DNA of 64,000 nt from Mactra quadrangularis (taxonomy: Eukaryota; Mollusca; Bivalvia; Venerida; Mactridae), in the NCBI GenBank assembly GCA_025267735.1, contig CM046301.1:61585872-61649871 (forward strand). Direction: 5' to 3'. Under the pieces are notes generated by a model. It searched no databases. It was not told the origin of the DNA and saw only the letters and a list, made by a program, of their open reading frames with translations. Position numbers and translations under genes: made by a program. Of this stretch, positions 8,801-23,800 are shown piece by piece. How positions within the stretch are numbered: the first letter of the stretch is position 1; every line of letters begins with the position of its first letter.

Positions 8801-11800
8801 GGATTCGAGCCAACAGGGAGCTGGCTATTTAATGATTACCAGTCTAACATAATTACTACTAGTCCACACCTCCAATGGATATTGTTTACAAATGACAAAA
8901 AAGTTTGGCCACGAGAATAGAACCACCATCATTTGAGAATCAAGATTGCTTCATTTCAGATAAAAAGATCCTGATGTAAAGAATGCTTCACTATATAAAG
9001 TCCATAGATTTTGATGGTACTCATAGGCAGATCTAGCGGGGGGGGGCTCAGAAGGGGTTCGCACCTTCCCTAGAATTTGGAAAATGTACTTGTCCATTAG
9101 TGTATTTCTTGACTGCAAGTCATTTTTAAGTAGCATGAAGCAATTTTTCTCAGTGCTTAACATAGATTTAATGGTTATGTAGCTTTTATTAATATGTTTC
9201 ATTATTCTGCAAAATGCGTATAATGTGGTTGTGGTTAGAAAGTTTGGACCCCCTCTAGAAAAAGTTTGGACCCCCCCTAGAAAAAAATCCTGGATCCGCC
9301 CCTGGTACTAATAGTGGCACTTTACTGTAAAATCTTAATTGTGAGAAACCAGGAAGTGCATTCACAAGTGATTAATCTAAGTTGTAAGAAGTTTCATCTC
9401 AAGCTAAAATATCTTGTGTAATCAAGTTCAGAGCTTTCTCAGTATGAAAGGTGTAAAGATACATTGTCATTCCTTCTATTTTGACATACATCTCCTTCAT
9501 ACTTTATCATGCCAAGGGTAAAACACTAATGCACACTTTAACAGTTTTCTGTGATTTCATTGCAATTGTTGAAAATTATTCTATTTAGGTTCAGTTTGCT
9601 CTTATAAATATCATTTATATTTCATATCTGGAAAGAATTGTGATACAGTAAAACCTGTCATATGTGACTTTCTGGCAGACCATCCAAACACAGTCTCATA
9701 TGACAGTGGGTCTTGAAATCCAGGTTCAAGTCGAAATAATAGCATGTCACCAATATTGCACATTTCAGCCAAATAAGTGAAACCCCCACTGAGTTGGGTC
9801 ATTAAACAGTTAAAAACATGATATTACATGGCCAATTTTCTATCAACTTTAAATTTTGAAGAGTAAAAAAAAAATACTTGGACACTTAATAAGTTTTAGT
9901 ACTCATTTTGATTTAAAATAATTGATTTAAAAGTTGTCTTTGGTTTGATAATGGACAATTTATATCAATGTCAATATTAAAAATAAATTTGTTTTAAACA
10001 TAAACGATGAAATATGTTTGAGAACGAAAATCGCATGCAAGTTGCTTTAATGACGAAAATACTGGTAATAACCGGAATACGGCTTTTAGCGATGTAAACA
10101 AAAATGGCCGAATGTTTTTCAGTCACATTTGAGTTGATTCATTTGCCAAATTTTTAGTAATAATTGTCTATAAAAGCTATTTTATGACGTTTAAACAAAC
10201 AATCAGATCTACTATGCCTTTTGTTTATCTGCATTTGTCTGTAGCATTTATGTTGGGCAGTCTCAAATACGGTCACATAAGACAGGGAGTTGTTTAATTC
10301 AGTAGGTCGCTAAGGCAGTTTTTACTGTATTTTCAAATCAATACATACACAAATTATACTATTTTGGTGGATAGTGCAAGATGCTCAGTATGAGAAAGAA
10401 AACTATTTTTTGTAATATATTATACTATTCTGCTAGTGCAAGGTACTCTATATTAGGAGAAAGAAAAGTGTTTTTGTGTATTTCATACTTTTTACAGGGC
10501 CATTAATGTTTCTGCTTATTTTAGCAGATTTAAGTGTTCTATGATCATCATTAAATCTATGTGACCTCCAATGAATGTCAACTTGGCAATTTTAGTAGCA
10601 GAGGGTTTGAAATGTGAACTATTTTGAGCCATCTGACGAAAAGGTTTCATTAAAATTCATGTAGATTAAAAATTGTAATTTTTTAGTTGAAGTTGACCCC
10701 CATTCTACTGACTTCAAAGTTTCATAGTAATATAAACAGGTGAACCGTCTCCTTCCTCTCTCTTTCTCAATCCTTTATTAGCATCTGAAATACACAGTCA
10801 CATAAGATGTAATGTGAAGATAATTATAGTACAACCTATCTTGAACTCCACCCACTGGGAGGGACTAAAGTATGTTGCTGTATAGAGGTTGTTGCTCTAC
10901 AGCAGTGAAATTATGCCCAAGAGAAATATCTCAAGCTGTTGTTGTGCAGAGGATTTGTTCTGTTAAGGGCTAATCTGCAGAGGTTACTAGCGTACAGTAC
11001 TTGCAAGGTTTAGACTATATTCTGTCATAGTTGTACAGTAAAGTTCCGCTATTAAGACCACTTTGTTATTTCAAAGTCATGCAATTTTTGTCAATTTTTT
11101 AAACCCAAATGCTTAATTTGTGAAAAAGTGGGTCTCTATAATAAGACTGTTTCGCTATAGACAATCCCAGAAATGAAAATTAGACCGCCGCCATATTGTG
11201 GTCACATGATCCGTCCGCCATTAAGGTACTGAAGATTCCATCTGCAGCTATAATAGATAAGGTCTGTTACACAGTATTTGTCCCATTTTTACGGCATAAA
11301 TTGAAAAATAAAAACTGAAATGATGAAAACAAACTTTTGTATTATATAAAGACTTAATGTTACAGGTGTGAGCAAAAAAAATGTTCAAATATCACAAGAG
11401 GTTTAAGAGTTATGTTAATTTCTAGTGTCGAAAAATGGCCATGTTTTGTGTGTAATGCGTAAGAATCAGTTTTAACCATATTTTTTTCAAAATGCTTAAT
11501 CAAAAACTTATATCATCATTTTATAGAAAAGTTCATGTTTTAAAACATTGCTTATAACAATTTGCCGTAAACAGTTTTTTTAATTTAAAGTAAATGAAAA
11601 TAGTGCGTATGTAACGGTCTTTTTAATTATAGAAAAAAAACATGTACTTTAGTCACGAAATTTGTCATGATAAAAACATAGATAGATAGATAGATTTTTT
11701 GTGTAAATGAATGTTAATATCATTCAATTATAGTACAAGTTTTCATGACTTCTTGTGGTATTGAAATAATGTAAAATTTGTTATTTCCATAATTTTCAAA

Positions 11801-14800
11801 AAAATAAGTGAGTCGAAAAAAGTGTCTTGTCCGTCCCCCGCTTCCTAAAATTGCTATTTATTCGGAAAATATAAAACCTATGCATATTGATCAATGAATT
11901 TATGTGACAATATAGTAAATAAACCAAATATATAAAAAATAAATAAATTTAAATGAAAAATAGCAAAAAAGAAAAGTTTTGTATTGTCCGACCTCCTGCT
12001 TAAAATTGCCATTTTCCAAACTTATCTAAATATTCGGCAGAACTTGATGTATTTCAGTAAAATAACATCAGATAAACAAAAAAACTTACTTAATTACTTT
12101 TTAAAAGAGTTTAATATTAGCTGAAACAAGAAGATATCCGTGATATTTGTCTCATCTCTCAAATAGCGAATTTGAAAAAATAGCTAAATGTCGCTCAAAA
12201 AGCTATGTATTCATTTTATACTTAATCAAACCGGAACATCGACAAAATCATTTTTTAAGAAATCATAAGTTAAAATTGAGAAGCTATTTTAAGCTGTCTG
12301 TGGTCATAAAATCACAAATTTTTATAGGATTTAGGGTTAAGAAATTCAACCAGATTTATCTTTTACAATCCTTCGCAAGGTATATGTATAGTTGACAGTT
12401 GCACATAGTATGTTGAGCATTTTGAAATTTAATTCTGATTGAGTTTTTTTTTTCAGAATAATCTGTATTTTATTATAAGTTTTATTTCAACTATAATTAT
12501 GTATAAGTCATTAAAATTATTAAGAAAAATCCTTCGAAATTAAAAATCGCCAAACTTACGTTTAAGTGTCATCTATTTTAATAAGACACCTGATGTATTT
12601 AGGATCAACCGGAAGTTATTGTCATACAAATATACAGTTTTGAAAGTATATGAAAACAGGTCACAAACGAGTCCTACATCACTAATTTGGCAGACATTTT
12701 ACAATTAGTACTTAGTTAAAGTAACATCATTATACATAATTAACTACAATGTATATGGTGTCATATTCTGTGATGGTCAATTATGTAATAAGTTAATCCG
12801 CTGTCTGTCGGATCTGTATGATCTTATCTGTTAAATACATCAGTATAACACTAGGAGTCCAATTAAGGGACACTTAGTGATAATTATCAACAACATATTT
12901 TTACGTCTGCATTTCCTATCGTTTTTTCTTCAGTACCTTAATGGCGAATTTGAAGAGTAGTCAGGGGAGATAACTTTGTCAGACTAAATTTCTGGGATTG
13001 TCTATTAGGACCATCGATTCTGCTGGTCGTAATAGCGGAACTTTACTGTACTCATGTGTGTTTGACTTTATTTTTCAGTTGGAAATGCTACAGATTTTGG
13101 ACATACAACCATTGCTAATTTAGATGCCAAGTAAGTTGTACACTGTATTCACTGGTTGTCGAAATGCCTGCAATTATCCAAGACTTCTTGATGATCCTGT
13201 TGCATTCATTGGAATCAGTCTGCTGTCAAATCTCAGGCTTAATGCAAAACGGTTGTAACTCAATTTAAAAAACGGAGTGAGTTACAACTGTTTTGCACTA
13301 AGCCCACAAAATGTAGTTACTTACAGATATCCCACGATTACATGTACAATGTATATTTTAACAAACGGATGTTAGTTGCATTTCAAAGTATTCTTTTTTC
13401 TTCCAATGAGAGTCTAATGACTTTTTGCTTGGATTAAAAAAACTTGCTCTCAGATTTGATTATTTTTATATTTTTGATGTACTTTGAAATTACATGCTTT
13501 GTCTCCAATTGTGTTAAGAAAATATATGCTTAATATTTTGAAACAATCCGACCTATAGATTGTTAAAAATATAAAAGTTAAGTCACAATAATGTACTAAA
13601 ATCATCTATAAAGTTACTAACACTAACAGGACAGGTCTATTAATAATCCATAAAGCCGCGGCTGTGGCGTAGTGGTTAGCATGTCTGACTTCGAATCCGG
13701 AGATCGCGGGTTCGAAACCTGGTCACGGCAGGTCATACCCTATACATGAGTTGTCGGCCTGTTGGTAGGGTAAGTTAGTACTGGTGATAGAAAAAGTGTC
13801 CAGGAAACCTATAGAAGGAAGAGCTGGCCGTCGTGTATATGACCTATATATGTGTTAAATGCGACAAAGATAATCCATAAAATCACAATCTTTTGTACAG
13901 GTGAAATCTTGAGTATCTTAAAATCTTTCTGTAGCTCTTGATTCCTAATTACATACATGTATAGCACAAATAATTTTCTTGTAAAAATGAACCACTACTA
14001 ATATGCTTGAGAAACTCCTATTGCCTTACATTTGACTGTATTAGATATCATCCTAACTTAGTTCCAACTTCTACTTCACAGTTCAAAGTTGTTATGGATC
14101 CATGCATTGTTAGCAGTAGTATATTTAGTACTAGCTGTTATATTTATGAGACATTTCTCAGTTAATCTACAATTTGATGATGACGAACATGTAAGTATGA
14201 TTGTTTTCAAACTGTTGAATCAAAACTTTGTCTGTTTTTAGTGCTCCCCTTTGTACCCCCTCTTCCATACTTTGTTAGATGTTACAGACCCCCTCTTGTA
14301 CCTTCATTTTCCTGACTTTGAAAGATATTACTGATTCCTAGGGGTGTAACAATATGGTAAAAAACGTATTGCAATATATTGCAATATACAAAACCCGTAT
14401 TGCAATATATTGCAATACGTACCGGTTTTTTTGGGAAGACATGCAAAGCACGAATTAATTCATGGTCATCGCTATAATTGGATCAGCATAACATGCATAG
14501 GTGTATTTTCTAATGATCTTTATTCAAATGTTTCAATTACTTGTGTAAAATGGTCTATATATTAGAAAAATGAGTACTTTGAAACGGACTTTTGAAGATG
14601 TTTTTTTTTCTCTCATTTGACTAGATGTTTATCCTGTTAGGCACAGTAAGATGATTGCAAATATTCAACACATTTTAATACTAATTTAAACATTTAACTT
14701 TTAGATTTTGTTCAAAATAAACAGTGTGCAATATTGCAATATTAACCGGTATATCGGTTAACCGTTACACCCCTACTGATTCCCCTGTTCTCCCCACCCT

Positions 14801-17800
14801 GTAATTTGATAGATATTACAGAATCTCCTTGATCCCCCTCTTCCTAACATTGTACAATGTTACAGAACACATATACAAAGTCATATACTTGTATGTTTAT
14901 ATTTTTTAACTGTGTCTACAAAGTTTCGAATGTCTTTACAGGTCGTCCTCATAAACATTGCGTATATAAACATTGTCAGTTTCATTACACACCAATATTT
15001 AGGGGTGATTTATTTTTACAAATTTATAGTTTAGTTAGTTTACACCTACATTGTATTTTATAAACAAATCATTATATGAAATTTATGATGTGCACAAACA
15101 CTTTTTAAAATAAGAGTTAATATCAAAGTGGTATATGTTTAAATTAATAAAATGCTGCTCATGCATTGGCGTATTCACCTATTTAGTGGGTAAGTCCATT
15201 GTTTAAAGTACAAAAACACGCATGACCTAGAATACGACCTGTAACTTAATGTTCAAAATAGTTGAGTAATAAAGTATTTAGAATGCACCGTAACATACAT
15301 TTTTTCCATTCGGAACTGCCTCTGCGATTTTCCACGCAAATACACCTCGGATATCACGAGGAGCGAAAGTAGTTCCAACATAGAATCTAGCCTCGTTCCC
15401 GATGTTTACTCAATAGAACGCTGGCACACACCAAAAATGACGGACGATGATGGGCAGTTTAAGCTGTTCAATGCCTGTACAGTAACTGATATTCACTTAA
15501 ATCCTTAAACATTTTTTGTGTACTCGATACTTTCTGCAAAATGATCTGCCATGTTGGTTGCTTACATCGTCACTACTTAACCTAGAGTTAATTGCCTGAC
15601 CTCATAACTTGGTTGTATTCCTACTACGTCTGATATCCGAGGTATATCTTCGTAGATGATCGCCAAGGTCGTTCCGAATGACATTTTTCTTACAAAACAC
15701 ATGGTATTTAGTACTTAGGCTGAAACCGCAGTGTTAGGAAAATAATGAAGTTACCCCAACCTATGCTCTATGTATGTAAAAAGTTGATATACTAATTATG
15801 CATGTATTTACTATATTGTTTATTGTAGGCATCCAAAACATTGATGATTGCTAATATTCCTAAAGAGAAATGTTATAAAAGTGTTATCATACAACATTTC
15901 CAGTAAGTCTTAACCTTTAACTCTACTGATAAACTTTATATTGTTATATAAACATTTTTATTGTTTTATTTGACTAGTCATTGATTTTACTTGTTGTTAT
16001 CGTATAAACATCTGTTCTCAAACCTCACCTGATCTCGAACCAAGTTGTTTACTTTGCTACGTAATTGCGTATGACGTCATCAACTCGTGTGCACAAATGT
16101 TTGGTAAACAACAGACGCAGCTATAGCTGTCAAACGAGAACAATGCACAAGAAACATGTAATTAGAATGAATATTTTGTTATGGTTAATATTTTTAAGTT
16201 AATCCCTATTACCTTTTTCCGCCCTGTCAGTACAAACCATCAAATAATGTTTTAAAGTATGTTTTAACAAAAAAAGCACATTGCATGTACCCATTCCTGT
16301 CTTCTGCTCATAAAGTCTCGTGACAGTCATGTGACAGCTAATTATAACCTCACAAAGAGCCAAATATGGTAGAGGTTCGAAATTAGGTTGTGTTTTTTCT
16401 GGAAGGATTTGGATATGTTTTAAAAATAAAATATCAACAAATATGTGATAGAAAAGTGGAATAAAGGTTAAAAGGAGTGTTTTTAATGTGTTTTTCTAAA
16501 AATATTGTTTTATTGATTAAAATGGCTCATTGAATCCTTAGAGGTTCGAGAACCGGTTTGTCCACGCTACTGATCTTATGATAAACGTTAATACTCATTT
16601 GAAAGCCTTGTCAATACTACTGACATTAGGAAATATAGAAGAACGAACAAGGTAAATATGTCATTAAGGATGAAAAGATCTTGGGGTATAAAAACAAACA
16701 TGGGACAATGCTTAATTCATAGGCTAGTCTATAAGTTTGCCTTTTACTGTATAAGATGATAAATCAGGCTAGTGCTTGATAAAATCATTCTTGTTCCTAG
16801 AGTCTAGTAGGATACTCAATACTAGCCTCTGGGGCCACACGGCCAATTTCAGGAATGAAACGTCATAATTTTGGCCGTTCTAGACCAATCAAATTGAGAA
16901 TCCTACTAGACTCTGTGAACAAGATGGATAAAATTTAAAGTGATAACAATTATTGATTACAGTTGCTCTCCTTTTAATCACAGGAGACAGACTCAATTTT
17001 TCCTTATTATAGTATATATACTTTTATAAGGAAAAATTGAGTCTGTCTCCTGTGCTTTTAATCCTCAGAAAATTGATTGTTTGATTCTCATCTAGAAGAC
17101 TGATGGTTGCTTTTTATATTTCATCTTTTATACTTGAACTCTATAGAGACTTGGGATTTAAAGAAGGGCCCGCTAAGAATGAGAATCTAACATTTTACAT
17201 TCTGTGACTGTATAATCTAATGAAAACTATATTATATATATTGTAGGGAAGCCTATCCTGAGATGGTTGTACAAGATGTACAGTTTGCCTATGATGTAGA
17301 ATATCTTATGTCACTTGATGCTAAAAGGTTGGTGAAGTTATAATTAATTGAAACTACTATATTTAATTGTACATGTACTATTTATATTTTACTTTGTTGT
17401 ACAGTTGTATTTTTTCACAACTGTCTTTAAATTTCCTTTACAAGTTTATTATGAGTTTTAAACATATGACTTTTCTACAAGAGCAGTTGATGGTTGGTAG
17501 AACAATTAATTAGTGATGAAGAGGCTCTGGGTTCAAACCTCAACAAGGTCATTGCTAATTTCTTTGAGCAAAAAATTTACCTGTAATTGCTTCATTTCAC
17601 TGATATGTAAATGGGTACCTACGAGGGTGGAACTATTCTGTTGCATTAATGATTCGGCTGCTAATAATTACAGCTTAAGACTTCCTAGAGAGATTAATAG
17701 ATAGCTACCAGTTGCTCGATGACCAGTGATGATAGCTGCTTAGTGGGTGACTGTGCATCAGAATGAAACTAGGGTTCGATATAAAACCAATCTCCATAAA

Positions 17801-20800
17801 AAGATATCCTATAGACCTGAAAATAGGATCTCTTGATGTCACACAGGGGTCACGTATAGATGACCTTTGTGTAGACCAATCAATGCTTAGCTTTTATCTA
17901 GATGAAAAAATATCAATAGCTTTAAGGATTAAAATTTCTATTATTATACCCCCGCTTCGAAGAAGAGGGGGGTATACTGTTTTACCCTTGTCCATGCGTG
18001 CGTCCGTTACAAAATTTCCGTTGCAGTTTTCTCAGCAACTATAACATGCAGCAGCCTAATACTTTGCATATTGCTTCATCCCATAGTCCCATGTGGTGTA
18101 AAGCGATTTCATGCTCCTTGCTCATCTACTTCCTGTTTGTAGTCATATTTCTCACAGCGGGGTATCACTAGTGAGCATTAGCTCACAGATTTACTTGTTA
18201 TATCAGGTTGTACAAATGGTGCATGTTATTGACTGGCAGTGATTGGATAACCTGTTGCAAGATGCATCACGCATATTTTAAGAGCAAAGGTCAACTGAAT
18301 GTGATTTGTACTGCTAGCTTGTCCAATGTAAAATAATTGAATATGCCAGCAAATAATTTTACTTATTTAGATCAGGTCTTAATCCAATCTGATTAAAACC
18401 CGATCTAAAATTTTACACTCGCATACTCGCTAATTCGCCAAACGAAAGTCATGTTCAGGTGACCTTTTCTCATCATAATATTCATGACGAAATTGTTATG
18501 ATACGTAACTTGTTTACATCGCCTATGTCACGCAATTTGAAATGAGCCGCCCAATCGCAGACTGTGAATATTACCGCGGTTAAATTAGCAAGCAAATCTT
18601 GGTCTAAAAATAGAGATTACGAAATCAAAATGTGTTTAATAGTGTTTTCGTCTAGATGAAAGCTACGCATTGATTGGTCGACACAAAGTTCATCTCGACG
18701 TGACCTTCAATGGGGAAAGTAGAGAGCCTGTACGACAACGCTCTACAGGATATCTGTTTACGGAGAGTGGTCTTAATCAGATTAATATAATAATCAATTA
18801 ATTATCAATCACAGAAATGCAGCTAAAGAAGCTCGTCTGAATTCAGAAGTTGAGGTACAGAAGACAGGACATAGACCAACTGTTAGACCATATCCATGTG
18901 GTCAACTATTGTGTTGTGCTGAATCATGTGGATGTGTTGAGGTAAGGAATGCTGACTGTTCAATTTTGAATATTTGTGATTCTTACTTTTTTTCCAATGA
19001 ATCGACTCACAGCCAATTTTATGCATTAGTCCATCAATGGCCTATACTAAACTTAACCAGATGATGATGATGTGCCTTCTTTTAAATTGTTTAGGTATGA
19101 TCGTAAATTTTCTTTTTTTCTGGATTTAGTAGTTTTTACCTGAAGAAAGTTGCCCCCGAAAAGATAACCTTTTTTCATGCCCCTGTCAAAAGATATCCAA
19201 GGGATCCCATAAGAGAGTGTGCCAAGTCATTGAAGATCAGTGGGTGCAGATAAAGGTTGAGAGAAAGGAAAAGCTAGAATTTTGCTTCATTTTGAGAAAT
19301 AACCAAAATGCAAATTAAAGATTAAAATGAGCAAAAATTGCATTTTGTCTATTATGCCTTGCCCCAGAGATTAAAAAGAGCAAAGTGTATGTCCTAAAGT
19401 ATATCTTTTTTCATAGGCAATTATCAAAACAATTATTCTAAACAATTTGCGAACTTTGCTGAGCATGGTAATCTGTGCATACGCCATGAGTGCAGCTCAG
19501 AGAAATGGAACATAGGTCTATATTTGCATCTGCCATAAGAAAAATATCATGTTCCTTAAGAGGCAAATATCATTTGACATTTGATTCAACAGAACAACCC
19601 TCTACCGCCACACTCCTCCTGTTTCTATTGTATTTTTGAGACTTTTGAAAATATTATTATCTTATTTCCTGGGCCTACAAGACCTAAGAATAGTAGCTAT
19701 GACACTGGTAATTACCTAAGAGTGTAATGTATTAATCTGTCTTAGGCCAATTTACAAAAGCTTTGTCAGTATCTAGTATCTCATAAATATCAAGACAGCA
19801 ATTTATTAGGGCTGTCACAATACTTCTGAAGCGTATTGGGTTATATTGTGATTCACCAGAACCCTATCAAAATACGTACCACAATATATTGCATTGCAAA
19901 CAAAAGAAAGATTTCGTAATACATCTGTCTTAAAGAACCAAATTCAATTGCTCAGTATTGAAGTATATTATAGAACTTGTAGGGAAAGTGCCTGAAGCAG
20001 ACTGGAGAAAAAAATGGGCATTTTTATAGTTATGGGAGCATTCCGAACGCGCACAGATCAGTTAAATTCTTTAAATTTAAGCTTTAATGGAATGAACCAT
20101 GGAGAAGTAACATTTCTCTACTTTCATTTGGCGAAGGGAAGAATTTTTCAACTAAAATAAAGAATATCGCTAAATACCGGTATGTTAAATTCGTACCACA
20201 GTACGTATTGTGGCAGCTACATATTGCAATATACCAGTATACTGGTATATCGTGTCAGCCCTATAATTTATATATAGTGTCACTTACGCTGTTGGGTCAT
20301 AAAACAACAAACCAATTATGTGTAATTATATTTTTTATAGTTAGATGCCATTACTTACTATGGTGATGAAGAAGAAAAACTTACAAAAGAATTTGAGAAA
20401 GAGAAAGTTACAGCTTATCAGAATTGTTTAGGTGTTGCTTTTGTTACATTTGATAATGTGATAACAGCTGAAAGGTAAATACATTTTAAAATATTGTATA
20501 AATAGACATCATGCGGAAATCAAATTTATTAGGTTTTACCTTTGGTACAAACAAACATTTTGTGTTACTATAGTTATAACAAAGTATGTGTACAGATAAC
20601 TGAGTTTGTGATTTTGAGCAATATTGTGGAATAATTAGGGACTTTTTCAGTTATCTTTCCCTGATAAGATCTGAAGCAATCCAATTGGTAAGTAGGTCCT
20701 TACAGTTGGAATCCGAGGATTTTATCATTGAATTTTTATGTAAGGATAACAGAATATTTCATCTAATATCTTTCTTGTCAATTAAGATATTAACCGAAGT

Positions 20801-23800
20801 GATGAATTTTAGATAGTTCTTTTCCAATTAAATACTTAGCTTTAATTTCAAACAAATTAAATGATTTACAAAAAAGTTATTAAAGATTAATTCTGGCAAA
20901 TTGACATTGAACAGTAAGGGTAAAATCTGAGTAATCCGACTAATTGGACCTACCTATTTGATAAGTATACAAGGGGAAATAATTGACTAAGGTCCCTTAT
21001 TGCTGTATGTACTTTTTGTACAGGTGGAAAAGCCCAATATTTTTGAGTTCTGGATATTGTCTGTTTCTGGTAATGTTTTTTCTGCTATTTATAAATATTG
21101 TTTGTTATGTCTATAGAGTTCACATACAGCTTGTAATGTTAAAGAATGCATATTTTTTGTACTTTATATGTAAACTGTTATTGTTGTTTTATCATATCAG
21201 TATTATATCGCTGGCTATTAACGTCTGGTGTGATAGGGTCTCTACTGGAAGGAAAGTTCCTGTCTTGATATTACCGTATGTTACTCATCCATGTATCTAC
21301 TCAGTTTAAATATAGTATCTAAACATCATACATACCTCTTAATCTTATGCTGGTGTTTTGGAATATTCTTACATAATGTATAATATATACTATCTAAAAG
21401 TATAGACTATAGTTCGGGAAATTTTTAGTTTACTTATGTTTATTGTCTTAGACATATGACATCTTATATCTTTTTGTGTTTTCCAACTCTGTGATAACTG
21501 AAGCAGTCAAACCAAATGTGATATTTGATCCTATTTCACTGATTCAGAAAATGCATACATTGTATTTAGTATGAGTGGAATTGCATAAACATATCATTAA
21601 CTGTACCTTGAAGGAAAAACTTCTTAATTTTCAGCTGGCTAGATTACTGCTAAGTAGATCTGATTTTGTTTTATGTTAAAATGAAATTATTAAAACTTGT
21701 ACATCATTTAAATATAATTAACATTAACTGACATACAATATAATATGCTATATCTATATACAACATGCTCTTTCAGTGTAATAAAACTTCATGGGCTAAA
21801 CAACAGATACTCGAGGTGCAATGTTTGTACTTCAACCTTTCCACTATATTTACCTTTTTTGTGCAGACCTGTCCTGCTTATGAACCAGATAAACCTAAGG
21901 CCAGTTTCCTAAGCATATTGCTAGCTAGCACTTTGTCCTCTGGTAACCTCCTTACACCAAGTGTTCTAAGCATGTGATATCAAATGGAGGGTACCAAGAG
22001 ACGAAGTGCTAGCTAGTGATTTGCTTAGGAAACTGGGCTGCGTTTCATTAAAAAAATCCTAGGACATGCTCCTTAGATCGGTCCTAGGACAATCCTAGGA
22101 TTTGACTTAGGGGCATTTCAACAAAAAGTCCTAGGACGAAAATTATCCTAGGAGCTACTCTTCAAATGGAGGAGACGTTGGTACATTAAAAGCGAACATC
22201 CGGTTTAAGTGGCTATTGCCGGCTGAATAAATGGAAAAGACAGAGACTTTTGAAAGGAAATCTAACTGGGTGAATGGAGAACTTGATAAACTGGTTCAAT
22301 CTGTGGCCAACAGACGAGATATACTTAGCATCATATTATAGAAACTTCTTTTATAAAAAATCCTTGAATATCTCAATTTTCACTAAACTTTTAAGATGCT
22401 TTAAACCTACCTTTACTTTTTCCTAACCATCAAATAAAGGTTTTAAAAGGGAAGAAACATTTCTTGTATATATGTACATATTTGTGCCGTTTTTCTGCTT
22501 TAATAATGATAATATCTGGTTTATACTTCACAAAACTTTTGTTGTCAACACGAGCCTGTTTTCAAGATGATGCAATATTTCATGAGTGATTACGTCATTC
22601 AAGTTGATGTCATCTACCGGAAAATAGTATCGGCTACTTCCCTTTCGAATATTATCCGTAATTATTCTGATTTTTTGAGGGCCCCAATAAGATCAGACAA
22701 CATTATTTGATTAAAAGTGAACTATATTGAGAGCAAGAGTGGCCATTTTTTAGTCTACCGCATTTTTTATCCCATAATTCAATGCAGTTAGGATTAAAAA
22801 CGCTCCTAGGACTGCCCAAGACCACTCCTAAAGTTAGGAGCATTTTCTGCATAGGATTTTATTTAGGAATTTAATGAAATGCTTTTAGGATTTTTTCTTG
22901 ATCCTAGGACCAAATTTCGTCCTAGGATTGTTAATGAAATGCAGCCCAGGCCACAAATGCAGTAGAATGTGATTGGAACTCAAATTTGATTGTTTTCTAC
23001 TCAGTTCTGAACAAAATTTACTATTGCTATTAAAATGTGTGCAGGGAAGGATAAATTTTGTGTTACACCCTTTTCAATTCTTCTGCCATACCACCTCAAA
23101 CCTGCTTTAAGGATTTAATAATCAAGGTTTTCCTATATCATGCACTAAGCAGTATCATCCTATTTATATGAGTAGAGTTGATCATGCCATCAGACAGTAT
23201 AATTTAAGTTACTGCTAGAAGACATGCAAACATCAGATATTTTCTTGTATTGTTAACAGTTCAAGCCGGCTCTGTGATCAATAGACACTAACTATTAAAA
23301 ACTTGAGAGTTTATAGTTTGTATGATTAGACTTGTTCATTTTAGATTATTTAACCTCAGCAGTGACATTACTCCCATTTTATTATATGCTTCACAGTTGA
23401 ATACTGGGATTTATCGGTGAAATAAAAATCGATATTCCACTGTTTTGAAACAATGAAAATAAAATTGTTCTTTTTTACTGTTTGGATGCACCGTTCTGAT
23501 GACATATTAGACTTAAACAATAAATAAAGCCAGTTAGAAGCGTATAATAAACAGAAAATTTGTTTATCATGGTGTAAGTTCTTTTTATTTCATTTGTGAG
23601 CTAATGTGGCTACACCACTCATGAAAACATTGCATCCTTAACTCACTCATGAAATAAAAATTGATCTTACACTTAAATAAACTAATATCCTCTTTGTATT
23701 TACTGTACAATATATCAAATGATGTACTGGTAACTGTCCAGTATTAAGATTACTTGCACATTGTTGACTTGTATTTTAAAATTATTTAATTAACTTCTCT

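Noticed and set aside
20983..21309. 108-codon hydrophobic frame in a TMEM63 intron
   Set aside because: Hydrophobicity is explained by T-rich DNA; it is on the same strand but out of the confirmed exon chain.
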